This document shows, piece after piece, positions 16,194 through 24,792 of a DNA stretch of 64,000 bases. The position numbers were made by a program, and so were the translations under genes. Within the stretch, counting starts at the first letter, position 1; the number at the start of each line of letters is the position of its first letter. The notes beneath the pieces were generated by a model, which saw nothing but the letters and a program-made list of their open reading frames with translations, was not told the DNA's origin and searched no databases. This stretch comes from Gemmatimonadaceae bacterium (GTDB lineage: Bacteria > Gemmatimonadota > Gemmatimonadetes > Gemmatimonadales > Gemmatimonadaceae): the NCBI GenBank assembly GCA_022843265.1, contig JALHNZ010000008.1, positions 1 through 64,000 of the forward strand, in the 5' to 3' direction.

Positions 16194-16284
16194 TGGCGCT
16201 GTGCAATAGTTCTTGGACTTGACGTTGATGTTTCCGAAGAATCCAGCCGTTGTCGAACGGTGTGGTAGATCTGTGGTGACGGCC

Positions 16285-16512
16285 ATTCGCCGCGTGCTGT
16301 ACACGACGAATGCGATTGAGAGTCTGCACATGCAGATCCGGAAAATCATCAAAACGCGCGGGCACTTTCCCACCGACGACGCCGCGAGCAAACTTTTGTA
16401 TCTCGCGCTCCGTAACATCGGGAAGAAGTGGCGCGCCAACCCGGACAAACACTGGCGCGCCGCGTTTCCCCATCTCAAGCTGTTATTCGGCGACCGACTG
16501 CAAGACCGATGA
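16285..16512 (+). pseudogene. C-terminal remnant of an IS256-family transposase
   Basis: Only ~75 residues of a normally ~400-residue mutator-type transposase remain. The diagnostic stretch [20 protein letters not shown] is followed by [18 protein letters not shown] and ALRNIGKKW, and the fragment ends RLQDR. The DDE catalytic domain upstream of this point is gone. Homology starts abruptly near 16285, after non-homologous sequence. Confidence 0.85.
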
Positions 16513-16553
16513 ACATCTCACCGACTCATACACAAAATTTCTGACACGTCCCC
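16285..16553 (+). mobile_element. IS256-family remnant with right terminal inverted repeat
   Basis: The transposase 3' end is followed at ~16525-16553 by CATACACAAAATTTCTGACA and CGTCCC, which resembles an IS256-type right end (AAATTTTGTGTA on the other strand). No matching left end was found in the preceding sequence, so the element is a truncated, immobile relic. Confidence 0.7.
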
Positions 16554-16595
16554 TTTCGCGTTTCTTCGCGCCTTCGCGTGCCCTCCACCTGCACC
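16552..16595 (-). repeat. Short interspersed repeat, right copy (inverted relative to 14937-14990)
   Basis: The CCTTTCGCGTTTCTTCGCGC run is joined to CGTGCCCTCCACCTGCACC (16577-16595), the exact reverse complement of 14937-14955. It abuts the IS256 right end and lies between that relic and the sensor kinase gene. Confidence 0.6.
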
Positions 16596-16606
16596 AAAGG
16601 CAACCT

Positions 16607-18196
16607 TCATGACACGCGAAAACTCCCCGACGGCCGCTCCGGCACCACATCCGGCGGCCACACAATGTCTTCGACCTCGGCGTGCATCCATGCATCGGCG
16701 TGCAGCGGCTTGCCCACCGGAAATGCATCCGCCGCCGCAAACTCCTGCGTGATACGCGTCGCCTCCACACTCTCCGCGTCGCTCGCGGTGAGACCAACGG
16801 GCAGCGCAATCACAAAGCGTGCACCGCTACCCTGCGCGGCGTCGCTCACGTACGCCGTGCCGCCGTGTCGTTCGGCCAACGTGCGCACAACACTGAGACC
16901 AAGCCCGCTGCCACCCACCGTGCCGTCGCCGGGATTCAACCGTTCAAACGGCTCCCAGACGCGCGGACGTTCCGCGGCCGGAACACCAGCACCTTGATCG
17001 TCCACACGAAACTCAACGGCGTGTTTGGCGCCACTACCGAGTTCGAGTGTGATCGTTTGTCCAACCGGTCCGTATTTCACTGCGTTGTCGAGCAGGTTAA
17101 GCAGCATTTGTCGCAGTGCCCCCGCGTCAACAAATGCGAGCGCCGCTGATGGCAGGCGCGTGCGAATGGTCACGCGCCGCGCCGCCGCAACGGGAAGAAA
17201 GCCCAGAATTACATCACGCGAGAGCTGCGCCACATCGGTGACTTCGCGCGCCAGTGGCAAGGCACGCCGTTCTGATCGCGCGAAACGCAGAATGCTCTCG
17301 ACAAGATGACCCAGTCGTTCGCTCTCACGATTGATGACACCGATCCATCGCTTGGCCTGTTCCGGTGATTTCGCGCGATCGAGCAACAGTGTTTCGCTGA
17401 ACATGCGAATCTGCGTGAGCGGGGTGCGCAGCTCATGCGACACAGCCGATACAAACTCGTCCTGTGCTTGCACCAGCTGCTGCTGTTGGCGAAGAAAGAG
17501 CGCAGCGCTTGCTGCAAACATGGCCGCGAGTGCGAGCAATCCAACCAATAACCAACGCCCGGACCCGGGCATGGCCCGCGCAATGATGTCAGCCGCGACT
17601 TCGCTCTGCAGGCGAACCCCGACATCGAGACAATCGGGTGCGTTGCGATATGAAAACTCGCCCAGCACGGATGACGAAGCGAACGGTGGTGTGTCGTAAC
17701 TCGCGTCGCGAAAACGAACTACGCCTCGGCAGTCGCGTACTTCAAATGCCAGCACACTGTTGAGCGACGCAGGATTGGGAATCGCGAGTGATTTACCGCT
17801 CTTTCCAACGTGCACGCCCATGGAGTTTGCGGTATCCACCGGCCACGGCACCCCACCAAACGTGGGCGGCAGCAGCTCAATCGAGCGTCGCACGGTGAGC
17901 GCGATCTGCGGAATCTGATCCGCGCCCTGCATGGAGATCGCGCCGTTGAACGCATCGGGGGCGCGGAGTCTCAAATGTTCGGCAAACTGACGCGCGGCGA
18001 ACATGACCTGTGCGCCGAGTGCCTGTTGCATGCTGTCACGCTGCGATTGCCACGAACGAATCGTGGCCACGACCGCAATGCACACCACCAGCACGGTGGC
18101 GAGCAACGCACCAACGGCCAATCGCGCCGCACGATGACGCGAACCCGCGGCGCCCACCGTGGGTTGTTGCGGCGAAGCAGCGCGCTCCGTTGTCAC
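16607..18196 (-). CDS. Membrane sensor histidine kinase
   Basis: 529 residues. Two transmembrane helices (about 25-45 and 215-234) flank a ~170-residue periplasmic sensor region containing two Cys. There is no HAMP domain. The HisKA H-box is VSHELRTPLTQ (His254), and the ATPase motifs are N-box LLNLLDNAVKYG (Asn371), G1 DDQGAG (399-404) and G2 GGSGLGLS (429-435). A ~45-residue C-terminal tail follows. It starts 14 bp after the response-regulator stop, so the two genes form a regulator-kinase operon. The signal is unknown. Confidence 0.9.
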   Translation of the reverse strand: MTTERAASPQQPTVGAAGSRHRAARLAVGALLATVLVVCIAVVATIRSWQSQRDSMQQALGAQVMFAARQFAEHLRLRAPDAFNGAISMQGADQIPQIALTVRRSIELLPPTFGGVPWPVDTANSMGVHVGKSGKSLAIPNPASLNSVLAFEVRDCRGVVRFRDASYDTPPFASSSVLGEFSYRNAPDCLDVGVRLQSEVAADIIARAMPGSGRWLLVGLLALAAMFAASAALFLRQQQQLVQAQDEFVSAVSHELRTPLTQIRMFSETLLLDRAKSPEQAKRWIGVINRESERLGHLVESILRFARSERRALPLAREVTDVAQLSRDVILGFLPVAAARRVTIRTRLPSAALAFVDAGALRQMLLNLLDNAVKYGPVGQTITLELGSGAKHAVEFRVDDQGAGVPAAERPRVWEPFERLNPGDGTVGGSGLGLSVVRTLAERHGGTAYVSDAAQGSGARFVIALPVGLTASDAESVEATRITQEFAAADAFPVGKPLHADAWMHAEVEDIVWPPDVVPERPSGSFRVS

Positions 18197-18210
18197 GTGG
18201 AGCGAGTCAG

Positions 18211-18876
18211 TCAGGCGCCCATGGACGAAAGCCCACCACCATGCACCAGTGCGGCAACGCGTGCGCGCGAACTCACGTCAAGTTTCTCAAGCACCTGCTC
18301 CACGTGATTGCGCGCGGTGAAGCGCGAAATGCCAAGCGCCTGGGCGATTTCTTCGTTGGTCAGACCATCAGCCACAAGTCGCGCGACACTCGCCTGACGC
18401 GGCGTGAGCTCAAAGCGCTCCGACAACATGCTCTCGATTTCCTGCGGATCACGCGGCGCCACTGTGCCTGTTGCTGCTGCACGTTCGGTCGTGGTTTCCG
18501 TGCGACCCGTGACCGAAGCGCGGCGCAGCTGCGCATTCACGCGCGCCAACAGCTCCATCGTGCCAAACGGTTTGGTCACGTAGTCGTCGGCGCCCAAGCG
18601 AAACCCCTGCAACTTGTCGGCTTCAGCGCCGCGCGCGGAGAGAATGAGCACGGGACACCAGCACTCGGCTTCGCGCACCTGGCTCAACACACCAAACCCG
18701 TCGAGCCCAGGCAACCCAAGATCCAGAATCACCAGATCAGGCACGCGGCGTTTGATCGCCATGACCGCGTGGCGGCCATCGCGTGCCAGATCAACCTCAT
18801 GCCCTTCAATCTCGAGATTCGCCTGGAGCCCCTCGGCGATGTCGATATGATCTTCTACCACCAGGATGTATGCCAT
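18211..18876 (-). CDS. Response regulator with receiver and LuxR-type HTH domains
   Basis: 221 residues. Receiver domain 1-120 with phospho-acceptor Asp52 (VILDLGLPG) and Lys102 (VTKPFG); an Ala/Thr-rich linker; then a LuxR/GerE helix-turn-helix (~150-210: LTPRQASVARLVADGLTNEE ... ISRFTARNHVEQVLEKL). The receiver looks like an OmpR/PhoB type and the partner kinase is a classical PhoR-like kinase, but the output domain is NarL-like. It precedes the kinase in one transcription unit. Confidence 0.9.
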   Translation of the reverse strand: MAYILVVEDHIDIAEGLQANLEIEGHEVDLARDGRHAVMAIKRRVPDLVILDLGLPGLDGFGVLSQVREAECWCPVLILSARGAEADKLQGFRLGADDYVTKPFGTMELLARVNAQLRRASVTGRTETTTERAAATGTVAPRDPQEIESMLSERFELTPRQASVARLVADGLTNEEIAQALGISRFTARNHVEQVLEKLDVSSRARVAALVHGGGLSSMGA

Positions 18877-18940
18877 GACATCAACCTACGGATGAGTGGC
18901 GGCGGGCTGACGGGTCACTCGACCCATCCGCTTGGTGGGA

Positions 18941-19297
18941 CTAGTCGTCCATCAAAAACACACTCAGCAGTCCGCTGACCACGCTCACAATGAGCGAGCC
19001 GAGCAGCGCCGAGATAAAACCGTCAACCGTAAACGCGATACCGAGCGAACCGGCCAGCCAGCTCGTGAGCATGAGCAGCAGGGCGTTCAGGACAAAGGTA
19101 AAGAGTCCGAGTGTGAGCACCTGCACAGGCAGTGACAACACGGTGAGCACCGGCTTGATGAACGCGTTCACGATGCCGAACACGAGCGCCACACCGAGAA
19201 TTCCAGGCCAGGATCCGGTGTACTGGATGCCTTCCAGCAGATACGACGCGACCCAGAGCGCGGCCGCATTGGCGATGAGCCGACCAATTGTATTCAT
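18941..19297 (-). CDS. Phage holin family 4 / YvlD-like membrane protein
   Basis: 118 residues from the ATG at 19297. Four hydrophobic helices, with the family-typical IANAAALWVASYLLEGI, FGIVNAFIKPVLTVLSLP and FTFVLNALLLMLTSWLAG. Such proteins are chromosomal inner-membrane proteins despite the holin name. Function is not established; some relatives are linked to envelope stress. It is the next minus-strand gene after the response regulator. Confidence 0.85.
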   Translation of the reverse strand: MNTIGRLIANAAALWVASYLLEGIQYTGSWPGILGVALVFGIVNAFIKPVLTVLSLPVQVLTLGLFTFVLNALLLMLTSWLAGSLGIAFTVDGFISALLGSLIVSVVSGLLSVFLMDD

Positions 19298-19525
19298 CGA
19301 AGACCGAACGTCGAGAGAAACCAAGCGTGTTCGAGATCACAGGATGTCGCCACGTGTCTCGCTCCGCATGACGCTAGTGGTGGGGTACGCCCTTCGATAG
19401 ATGCACCCGCCGCAAAATTGCCCGGTCGACACGTTGCGGTGCGGCCTGCGCGTCAGACGATCCCCGACAACAGCGCAGCGTTCTCCCGATAGATGAGGGA
19501 CTGCCTCGGGCCGACAATACAGGCC

Positions 19526-20482
19526 ATGCATGGAGAACCGCCTGTAACCCCACAAACCTCGCCCGGACCTGTACTGGTCGCCTGTAACGGTGCGCCGTGC
19601 GCCGACGGACTTTTCGGCGCGGCCCGCGTGGCGGCGGCGGCGCTCAATGCGCGCGTGGAAGTCATCAGGGTCTGTGAGCCAACGCCGCTCGCGCCAGCGT
19701 TCGGTGGTGGCATGCACGCCGCGCCTGAGCTGGATGCGATGCGGAAGCGGTTGATGCTCGACGAAGTACGACGTTTGGTGTCGGTCGAACCCATGGCCGA
19801 TCCAGCGTGGTCGGTGGATGTACAGCTGGGCGCGCCTCCGGAAACGCTGGCCAGTGTGGCAGACGCACGCGAAGCGAGCCTGATGATCATGGGCATCGGG
19901 CGCCACAATCCGCTGGACCGCCTGCTCGGCACGGAGACCACGCTCGCCACGCTCAGACATATACGCGTGCCAATCATGGCGGTGGGCAACGGCTTCAGTT
20001 CCGCACCACAACGTGCCGTGGTGGGCATGGATTTTTCGCCGGCCAGCATGCGTGCGGCGCGATTGGCGTTGCAACTGCTGGGGACCAGTGGACGCATGAC
20101 GCTCGTGCATGTGCGCCCACGTTTTGATTATCCGAGCGAAGAATGGCGCGCCTGGGATCAGGAATACGCACGCGGGCTGGCGCCGCTGTTCGCAGATGCC
20201 GTGGCCAAGCTGGCGGCTCCGCGCGGTGTGGATGTTGATACCGCGACGATACGCGGTGATCCTGCAGGCGCGCTGCTCGCGTACGCGCAACAAGCCAACG
20301 CTGACCTGCTCGCGTTGGGCACACAGCGACACGGTGTCCTTGAGCGATTGTTGATTGGCTCCGTGGCAACGCGTGTGCTTCGCAATACCCGTATCGCCAC
20401 GATTGTTGCTCCATCGCCGCAGGCATCGGGAGCCGCAGCCGGCGTGGCATCACATGAGGCGCGTGATGCGTGGCGCCTCTGA
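19526..20482 (+). CDS. Tandem universal stress protein
   Basis: 318 residues from the ATG at 19526; an upstream ATG at 19493 would add 11 residues. Two UspA domains are visible. The first, ~13-150, has GPVLVACNGAP, VQLGAPPETLAS and LMIMGIGRHNPLDRLLG. The second, ~155-300, has VVGMDFSPASMRAARLAL, TIRGDPAGALLAYAQQA and LLALGTQRHGVLERLLIGS. The second domain keeps G-x2-G-x9-GS-type nucleotide-binding residues (RHGVLERLLIGSVA). Likely a cytoplasmic stress protein. It is convergent with the MlaD gene, directly abutting it. Confidence 0.85.
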   Translation: MHGEPPVTPQTSPGPVLVACNGAPCADGLFGAARVAAAALNARVEVIRVCEPTPLAPAFGGGMHAAPELDAMRKRLMLDEVRRLVSVEPMADPAWSVDVQLGAPPETLASVADAREASLMIMGIGRHNPLDRLLGTETTLATLRHIRVPIMAVGNGFSSAPQRAVVGMDFSPASMRAARLALQLLGTSGRMTLVHVRPRFDYPSEEWRAWDQEYARGLAPLFADAVAKLAAPRGVDVDTATIRGDPAGALLAYAQQANADLLALGTQRHGVLERLLIGSVATRVLRNTRIATIVAPSPQASGAAAGVASHEARDAWRL

Positions 20483-21496
20483 TCAGAACACGCGCAAGTT
20501 GAAATAACGACGCGGATTTTTTCTGATATCCTCGAGCAAGGCTCGCAGCTCGACCACCGCCGAATCACTGTTGCGGTAGAGGCGATCGTCGTTCATCAGC
20601 AAGCCGAGTGTGCCGTCACCGCGGTTGAGTTTTGTGAACGCGGAATCGGCGTTGGCAACCGCGTGCTCCAGCTGCAGCTGCGTGCGCCCTACGTCTACGG
20701 AGAGTGTACGCAACTGCGTGGTGGTCGCGAGCAATTGCTGCGCGGCCTGTTTTACGGTGGTTACAATCTCAGTGATTTCGCCGCGACTGGTGGTCGCGTC
20801 AATGCGACGCGCAACGGAATCGATAATCGCGGCGGCGGCAGAGAGGTCGGCGATGCCTCGCTGCACATCGGCGCCCACTACGTCGAGGTTCTTTGATTGT
20901 TTGGCCACGGTGCGCTGCAGCTCGCCTGAAAGATCCGCGAGACTGCGAATGGTGCTGCGCATTTCTTTGGCGGCGTCGTCATCAAAGGCGGTGCGCACAC
21001 GATCGGCCACTTCAGCCACGTCGCCGGCAATACGACCGGCAACCGTGGTGAGCTGCGCAATGTCGGGCAACAGCGCGCCAGGCAACGTATCACGCGCGCC
21101 GCTTGCTTCGGCAATGGCGGCGCGCAGCTCACGATCTACCGGCAACCCATCGGCGCCAAGTATGGTGGCTTGCCATTCACCAAACAAACTGGACGAAACG
21201 AACAGCACCACGGGGTTGCTCGGCAACTCCACACCTTCGTCCAGTGCAAAGCGCACCACCACCCACCCCGAATCACCAAGCGCAATCTGATCCACGCGCC
21301 CGGTCTTGACGCCGCGAATAACCACGGCGCTGCCCAAACTCACGCCGCCCACATCACGCACGCGCGCGTGCAACTTGCCGCTGCGATCGCCGAGTGATGA
21401 TTGATTCACCCACAGTACGGCGGCGATCATCACAATGATCACCACGAGCACCGTGCTGCCTACCACGGCGTCATTGACGCGCTGTTTGCTCGTCAT
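20483..21496 (-). CDS. MlaD/MCE-family substrate-binding protein
   Basis: 337 residues from the ATG at 21496, which overlaps the MlaE stop (ATGA). An N-terminal membrane anchor (VLVVIIVMIAAVLW) is followed by an MCE domain (LHARVRDVGGVSLGSAVVIRGVKTGRV). The C-terminal ~200 residues are helical and coiled-coil (repeated Ala/Asp/Leu helices), ending with NRGDGTLGLLMND-type spacing, which is typical of periplasmic MCE proteins. With MlaE it would bind and pass phospholipids or hydrophobic solutes between the membranes. Confidence 0.85.
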   Translation of the reverse strand: MTSKQRVNDAVVGSTVLVVIIVMIAAVLWVNQSSLGDRSGKLHARVRDVGGVSLGSAVVIRGVKTGRVDQIALGDSGWVVVRFALDEGVELPSNPVVLFVSSSLFGEWQATILGADGLPVDRELRAAIAEASGARDTLPGALLPDIAQLTTVAGRIAGDVAEVADRVRTAFDDDAAKEMRSTIRSLADLSGELQRTVAKQSKNLDVVGADVQRGIADLSAAAAIIDSVARRIDATTSRGEITEIVTTVKQAAQQLLATTTQLRTLSVDVGRTQLQLEHAVANADSAFTKLNRGDGTLGLLMNDDRLYRNSDSAVVELRALLEDIRKNPRRYFNLRVF

Positions 21497-22296
21497 TGCA
21501 ACGTTCTCCCAGTGAGCCACACGAGGGCCCAGAATGCATCGAGCACCAGAATCATCACTGCAGAAATCACCACGGCGCGGGTGGCCGCACCGCCTACGCC
21601 TTGCGCGCCGCCTTTGGCGTTGAGCCCGGCGTAGCAGCCAATCAACGACACCGCCGTGCCAAAGCTGGCGGACTTCACCAGACCGTAGCGTACGTCGAAC
21701 TCGGTAAAAAAGAGTCGCACGCCTTTGAAAAACTGCGCCGTGCTCACATCAATGAGCCATAGGGCGGCTAACCATCCGCTCACCACACCAACGATCATTG
21801 CCGCGGCCACGACGATTGGAAACATGAGCGTACCGGCGAGCACACGCGGCACCACCAGATACGCGTACGGATCATAGGCGAGCGTTTCCAGGGCGTCGAC
21901 CTGTTCTGTCACCTTCATCGTGCCAATCTCGGCGGCGATATTTGCACCCACGCGGCCGGCCAGTGCGAGACCGGTCAATACCGGCGCCAGCTCCATGGTG
22001 ATCGTTTTTTGTACCAGCGTGCCCACAAAATACGATGGGACGAGATCCCCCACGGAATAGTCGGCCAGCATGGCCAGTACGATCCCGGTAAAGAGCGCGA
22101 TGAAAATTCCAATCGGGATCGAGTCCACGCCGAGCACACGCGCGTGCATGGACGCGTGAGGCCACCATGTGGCCGTGTCTGGTACCGCGCGCACGGTTTC
22201 GCGCACAAATCGCGCGGCCCGACCAATGGCTTCCATGCTGCGCCGGGTCGCGCCGCCAATACGCGATACAAATGACACGCGTTCAACGCGTGTCAT
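21493..22296 (-). CDS. MlaE-family ABC transporter permease
   Basis: 267 residues. It carries the MlaE/YrbE signature region ELAPVLTGLALAGRVGANIA followed by AAEIGTMKVTEQVDALETL, plus several membrane segments (IFIALFTGIVLAML, LMFPIVVAAAMIVGVVSGW and AVVISAVMILVLDAFWAL). It is co-transcribed with the overlapping MlaD gene. No MlaF-type ATPase gene lies beside them, so the ATPase must be encoded elsewhere. Confidence 0.9.
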   Translation of the reverse strand: MTRVERVSFVSRIGGATRRSMEAIGRAARFVRETVRAVPDTATWWPHASMHARVLGVDSIPIGIFIALFTGIVLAMLADYSVGDLVPSYFVGTLVQKTITMELAPVLTGLALAGRVGANIAAEIGTMKVTEQVDALETLAYDPYAYLVVPRVLAGTLMFPIVVAAAMIVGVVSGWLAALWLIDVSTAQFFKGVRLFFTEFDVRYGLVKSASFGTAVSLIGCYAGLNAKGGAQGVGGAATRAVVISAVMILVLDAFWALVWLTGRTLQ

Positions 22297-22345
22297 GATA
22301 GGCGGGCCGCTCGGCAGTCACAGGGCATGGTTCAACAATGAATGG

Positions 22346-23692
22346 CTAACGGGCAATGAGCCATGTGCCGAGCATCAGTCCGGCACCGCTCGCGAACGCG
22401 AGGGCGACCAGCCCGGTGCTCGCCCGTTTCTGAAAGTCGCGCGACCCAAGTACGAGCGTGAGGGTGAGTTTGAGCAATGTGTTCGCGAGTAGTCCCACCG
22501 CAATGGCTGTGGCGGCGAGTTGACGCAGCGACTCGTCGGCGCCGAGTCGCGACATGGAGAGTGTGAGCGCATCCATGTCGGTGAGCCCGAGTGCCGCGGC
22601 GGTCACAAGTACGCCCGGTGTGCCGACTGTGGCCTGCAGCCACGCGATGATCAGCAATACCACCTGAAAGGCAATTGCCATTTGTACAGACTGCCAGAGG
22701 CCGAGCGGATTTCGCACACCGTCTGCTTCGAGTGGCAGTGCTGAGGCTGGTGCATCAGTGGGCGGTTCGGCGTTGGCGCCGCTCGGTGACGTTTCAGCGG
22801 CGGCCGAACGCGACGCTCTGGATTCGCGCCACAGCACAAACGCCACGATGCCAACTCCAACCAGGAACGGTGGAATCAGAAACGGCAGTACGGCACCGCC
22901 CACGTTTGGCTCAAGCAGTGACGAAACAATTGCGACACGCGGCACGAGCACGGTACACGCGGCCAAGACACCAAGCGCAAGCGGCTCGGCGTACTGCGGT
23001 TCGTTTTTGCTCTTGCGACTGAAGTGCAGCGTTACGGCGGTGCTGGAGATGAGTCCACCGAGCAATCCCGTTACGCCGTATCCGCGTTCGTTGCCCACCA
23101 CCTGTCGCGCGACATACCCGGCAAAGTTGAGGCCGGAAAAGAGCAGCACCACAATCCAGAGTTCGCGCGGTCGGATGGCGTCGTACGGACCAAAACTTCC
23201 ACCGGGCAAGAGCGGCAGTACCACCAGCGCGAGCACCGCAAACTGCAGCGCGGCGCGCATTTCATGTTCGTCAACTTTTTTGAGCCACTCCTGCACGCGC
23301 GATTTTTCGATCAGCGCGAATGCCATGAGCGCGGTGAGGCCGCTGGCGAGCGCGAGCCACCCGAGTCCGGCCATCGTGCCCACGGCCAGCACTGCGAGCG
23401 CAGCGGTCTCGGTGGTGCCGTCGGTGGTGGAGCCCTCGCGTTTTACGGCCATGACGTACGCCGCGACGCTTAGCGCGACACCGCCGGCGAGCAGCGCGGT
23501 GGCAGCCCAGAGGAATCCGGCGGTGAGCAGCAGGCCGGCTACGCCCCCGAGTCCGCCGAGCAGGGCAAACGTGCGCACGCCGGCGAATCGGGCGTCTGGT
23601 CCGGCCGTGTGTCCGGACCACTCGCGCTCGACGCCCACGGCCAGCCCCGTGAGGGTGGCGACGGCAAGATTGGCGGCGATGTCGAGGTCCAT
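22346..23692 (-). CDS. MgtC/SapB-family membrane protein with DUF4010
   Basis: 448 residues with about 12 hydrophobic segments. The N-terminal MgtC/SapB region has LAVATLTGLAVGVEREWSGH ... FAGVRTFALLGGLGG, and the DUF4010 region has GNERGYGVTGLLGGLISSTA, with a polar linker at ~290-330. An inner-membrane protein of unknown transport role; MgtC relatives influence magnesium and ATP-synthase homeostasis. It diverges from the ArsR-methyltransferase gene. Confidence 0.85.
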   Translation of the reverse strand: MDLDIAANLAVATLTGLAVGVEREWSGHTAGPDARFAGVRTFALLGGLGGVAGLLLTAGFLWAATALLAGGVALSVAAYVMAVKREGSTTDGTTETAALAVLAVGTMAGLGWLALASGLTALMAFALIEKSRVQEWLKKVDEHEMRAALQFAVLALVVLPLLPGGSFGPYDAIRPRELWIVVLLFSGLNFAGYVARQVVGNERGYGVTGLLGGLISSTAVTLHFSRKSKNEPQYAEPLALGVLAACTVLVPRVAIVSSLLEPNVGGAVLPFLIPPFLVGVGIVAFVLWRESRASRSAAAETSPSGANAEPPTDAPASALPLEADGVRNPLGLWQSVQMAIAFQVVLLIIAWLQATVGTPGVLVTAAALGLTDMDALTLSMSRLGADESLRQLAATAIAVGLLANTLLKLTLTLVLGSRDFQKRASTGLVALAFASGAGLMLGTWLIAR

Positions 23693-23748
23693 CAGGGCAG
23701 GATCGGTCGCGAACTAGTTCGCGGCAAGGGTAAGACGCCCTACAACGC

Positions 23749-23789
23749 TTGCGGGAACCTGGTGGGCGCCATATCCTTTCATCCGGATA
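23749..23789 (+). promoter_or_regulatory. Candidate promoter and ArsR/SahR-type operator
   Basis: TTGCGG (23749-23754) and TATCCT (23772-23777) are 17 bp apart. Overlapping the -10 is TATCC-N8-GGATA (23772-23789), containing the 8-bp palindrome ATCCGGAT. The site ends 7 bp before the ATG of an ArsR-family regulator, which is the expected position for autoregulation. By-eye prediction. Confidence 0.5.
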
Positions 23790-23796
23790 ATAGAAT

Positions 23797-24792
23797 ATGA
23801 CAGCCCCCGCCCGCTCCCTCGTTCACGATCGACTCGCCACTCTGGCCGACGCTACGCGCTGTCGGCTGCTGCTGGCTGTAGACGGGCGCGAGCTGACGGT
23901 TGGCGAGTTGTGCCAGGCGCTGCAGCTGCCGCAGAGCACGGTGAGCCGGCATTTGCGGGTGCTGGCGGACGCTGACTGGACAATGTCACGGGCTGAAGGG
24001 GCGAGCCGGTGGTACACGTTGTCGGCGTTGCTCGATGAACACGCGCGGGATTTGTGGACGCTGGTGCGCGCATCAGTAGAAGTGACGCCCGCGGCGCTGC
24101 AGGACCTGGCCCGCATTGAGGCGGTGGTGGCCGATCGCCGTGCGCGATCGGAGGCGTTTTTTGCTGACGCGGCCGGCGAGTGGGAAACCACGCGCACGTC
24201 GCTGTACGGTGCGCGCTCCGACCTGGCGGCCACACTCGCGCTGCTCGACCCACGCTGGATTGTGGGCGACCTCGGCTGCGGCACCGGTGTGCTGAGTGCG
24301 GCGCTGGCGCCGGTGGTGCGGCGTGTTGTGGCCGTAGACGCGTCACCCGCGATGCTGGAAGCGGCGCGTGCGCGCACCACGGCGTTTGAAAACGTGGATG
24401 TGCGCGAGGGTACGCTCGAAGCGCTGCCGCTTGACGATGCATCACTCGATGTGGCGGTGCTGATGCTGGTGTTGCATCACGTGGCGGAGCCGCTGCGCGT
24501 GTTGCGTGAAGTGCGACGTGTGTTGCGACCGGGCGGACGCATTCTCGTGTGCGACATGCGCGCGCATGAACGCGAAGAGTATCGCGCGATGATGGGGCAT
24601 GTGTGGCTCGGTTTCGATGAAACTGTGATGCAGGAGTGGTGTGTGCAGGCCGGGTTTACGAACGTGCGCTATCTGCCGCTGCCGGTGGATACATCAGTGA
24701 GTGGCCCGGCGATGTTTGTATTGACGGCGGAAGCCGACGCAATAGATGAAGTCATTCTTCCAGGAGCAAATCGATGGCGAGTGCAACAGTAG
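23797..24792 (+). CDS. ArsR-family regulator fused to SAM-dependent methyltransferase (SahR-like)
   Basis: 331 residues. An N-terminal ArsR winged helix spans about 10-85 ([34 protein letters not shown]). A class I methyltransferase domain from ~130 has motif [10 protein letters not shown] (156-164), then [23 protein letters not shown] and [14 protein letters not shown]. SahR, an ArsR-family sensor of S-adenosylhomocysteine, is established as a regulator of methionine-cycle genes, and some relatives carry this fusion. The 3' end overlaps ahcY by 19 bp, which supports control of the SAM/SAH cycle. Whether the methyltransferase domain is catalytic or only senses the nucleoside is open. Confidence 0.85.
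   Translation: MTAPARSLVHDRLATLADATRCRLLLAVDGRELTVGELCQALQLPQSTVSRHLRVLADADWTMSRAEGASRWYTLSALLDEHARDLWTLVRASVEVTPAALQDLARIEAVVADRRARSEAFFADAAGEWETTRTSLYGARSDLAATLALLDPRWIVGDLGCGTGVLSAALAPVVRRVVAVDASPAMLEAARARTTAFENVDVREGTLEALPLDDASLDVAVLMLVLHHVAEPLRVLREVRRVLRPGGRILVCDMRAHEREEYRAMMGHVWLGFDETVMQEWCVQAGFTNVRYLPLPVDTSVSGPAMFVLTAEADAIDEVILPGANRWRVQQ

Noticed and set aside
19493..19525. Upstream ATG as the start of the tandem Usp
   Set aside because: It adds 11 residues outside the domain and has no better ribosome site; kept as an alternative only.
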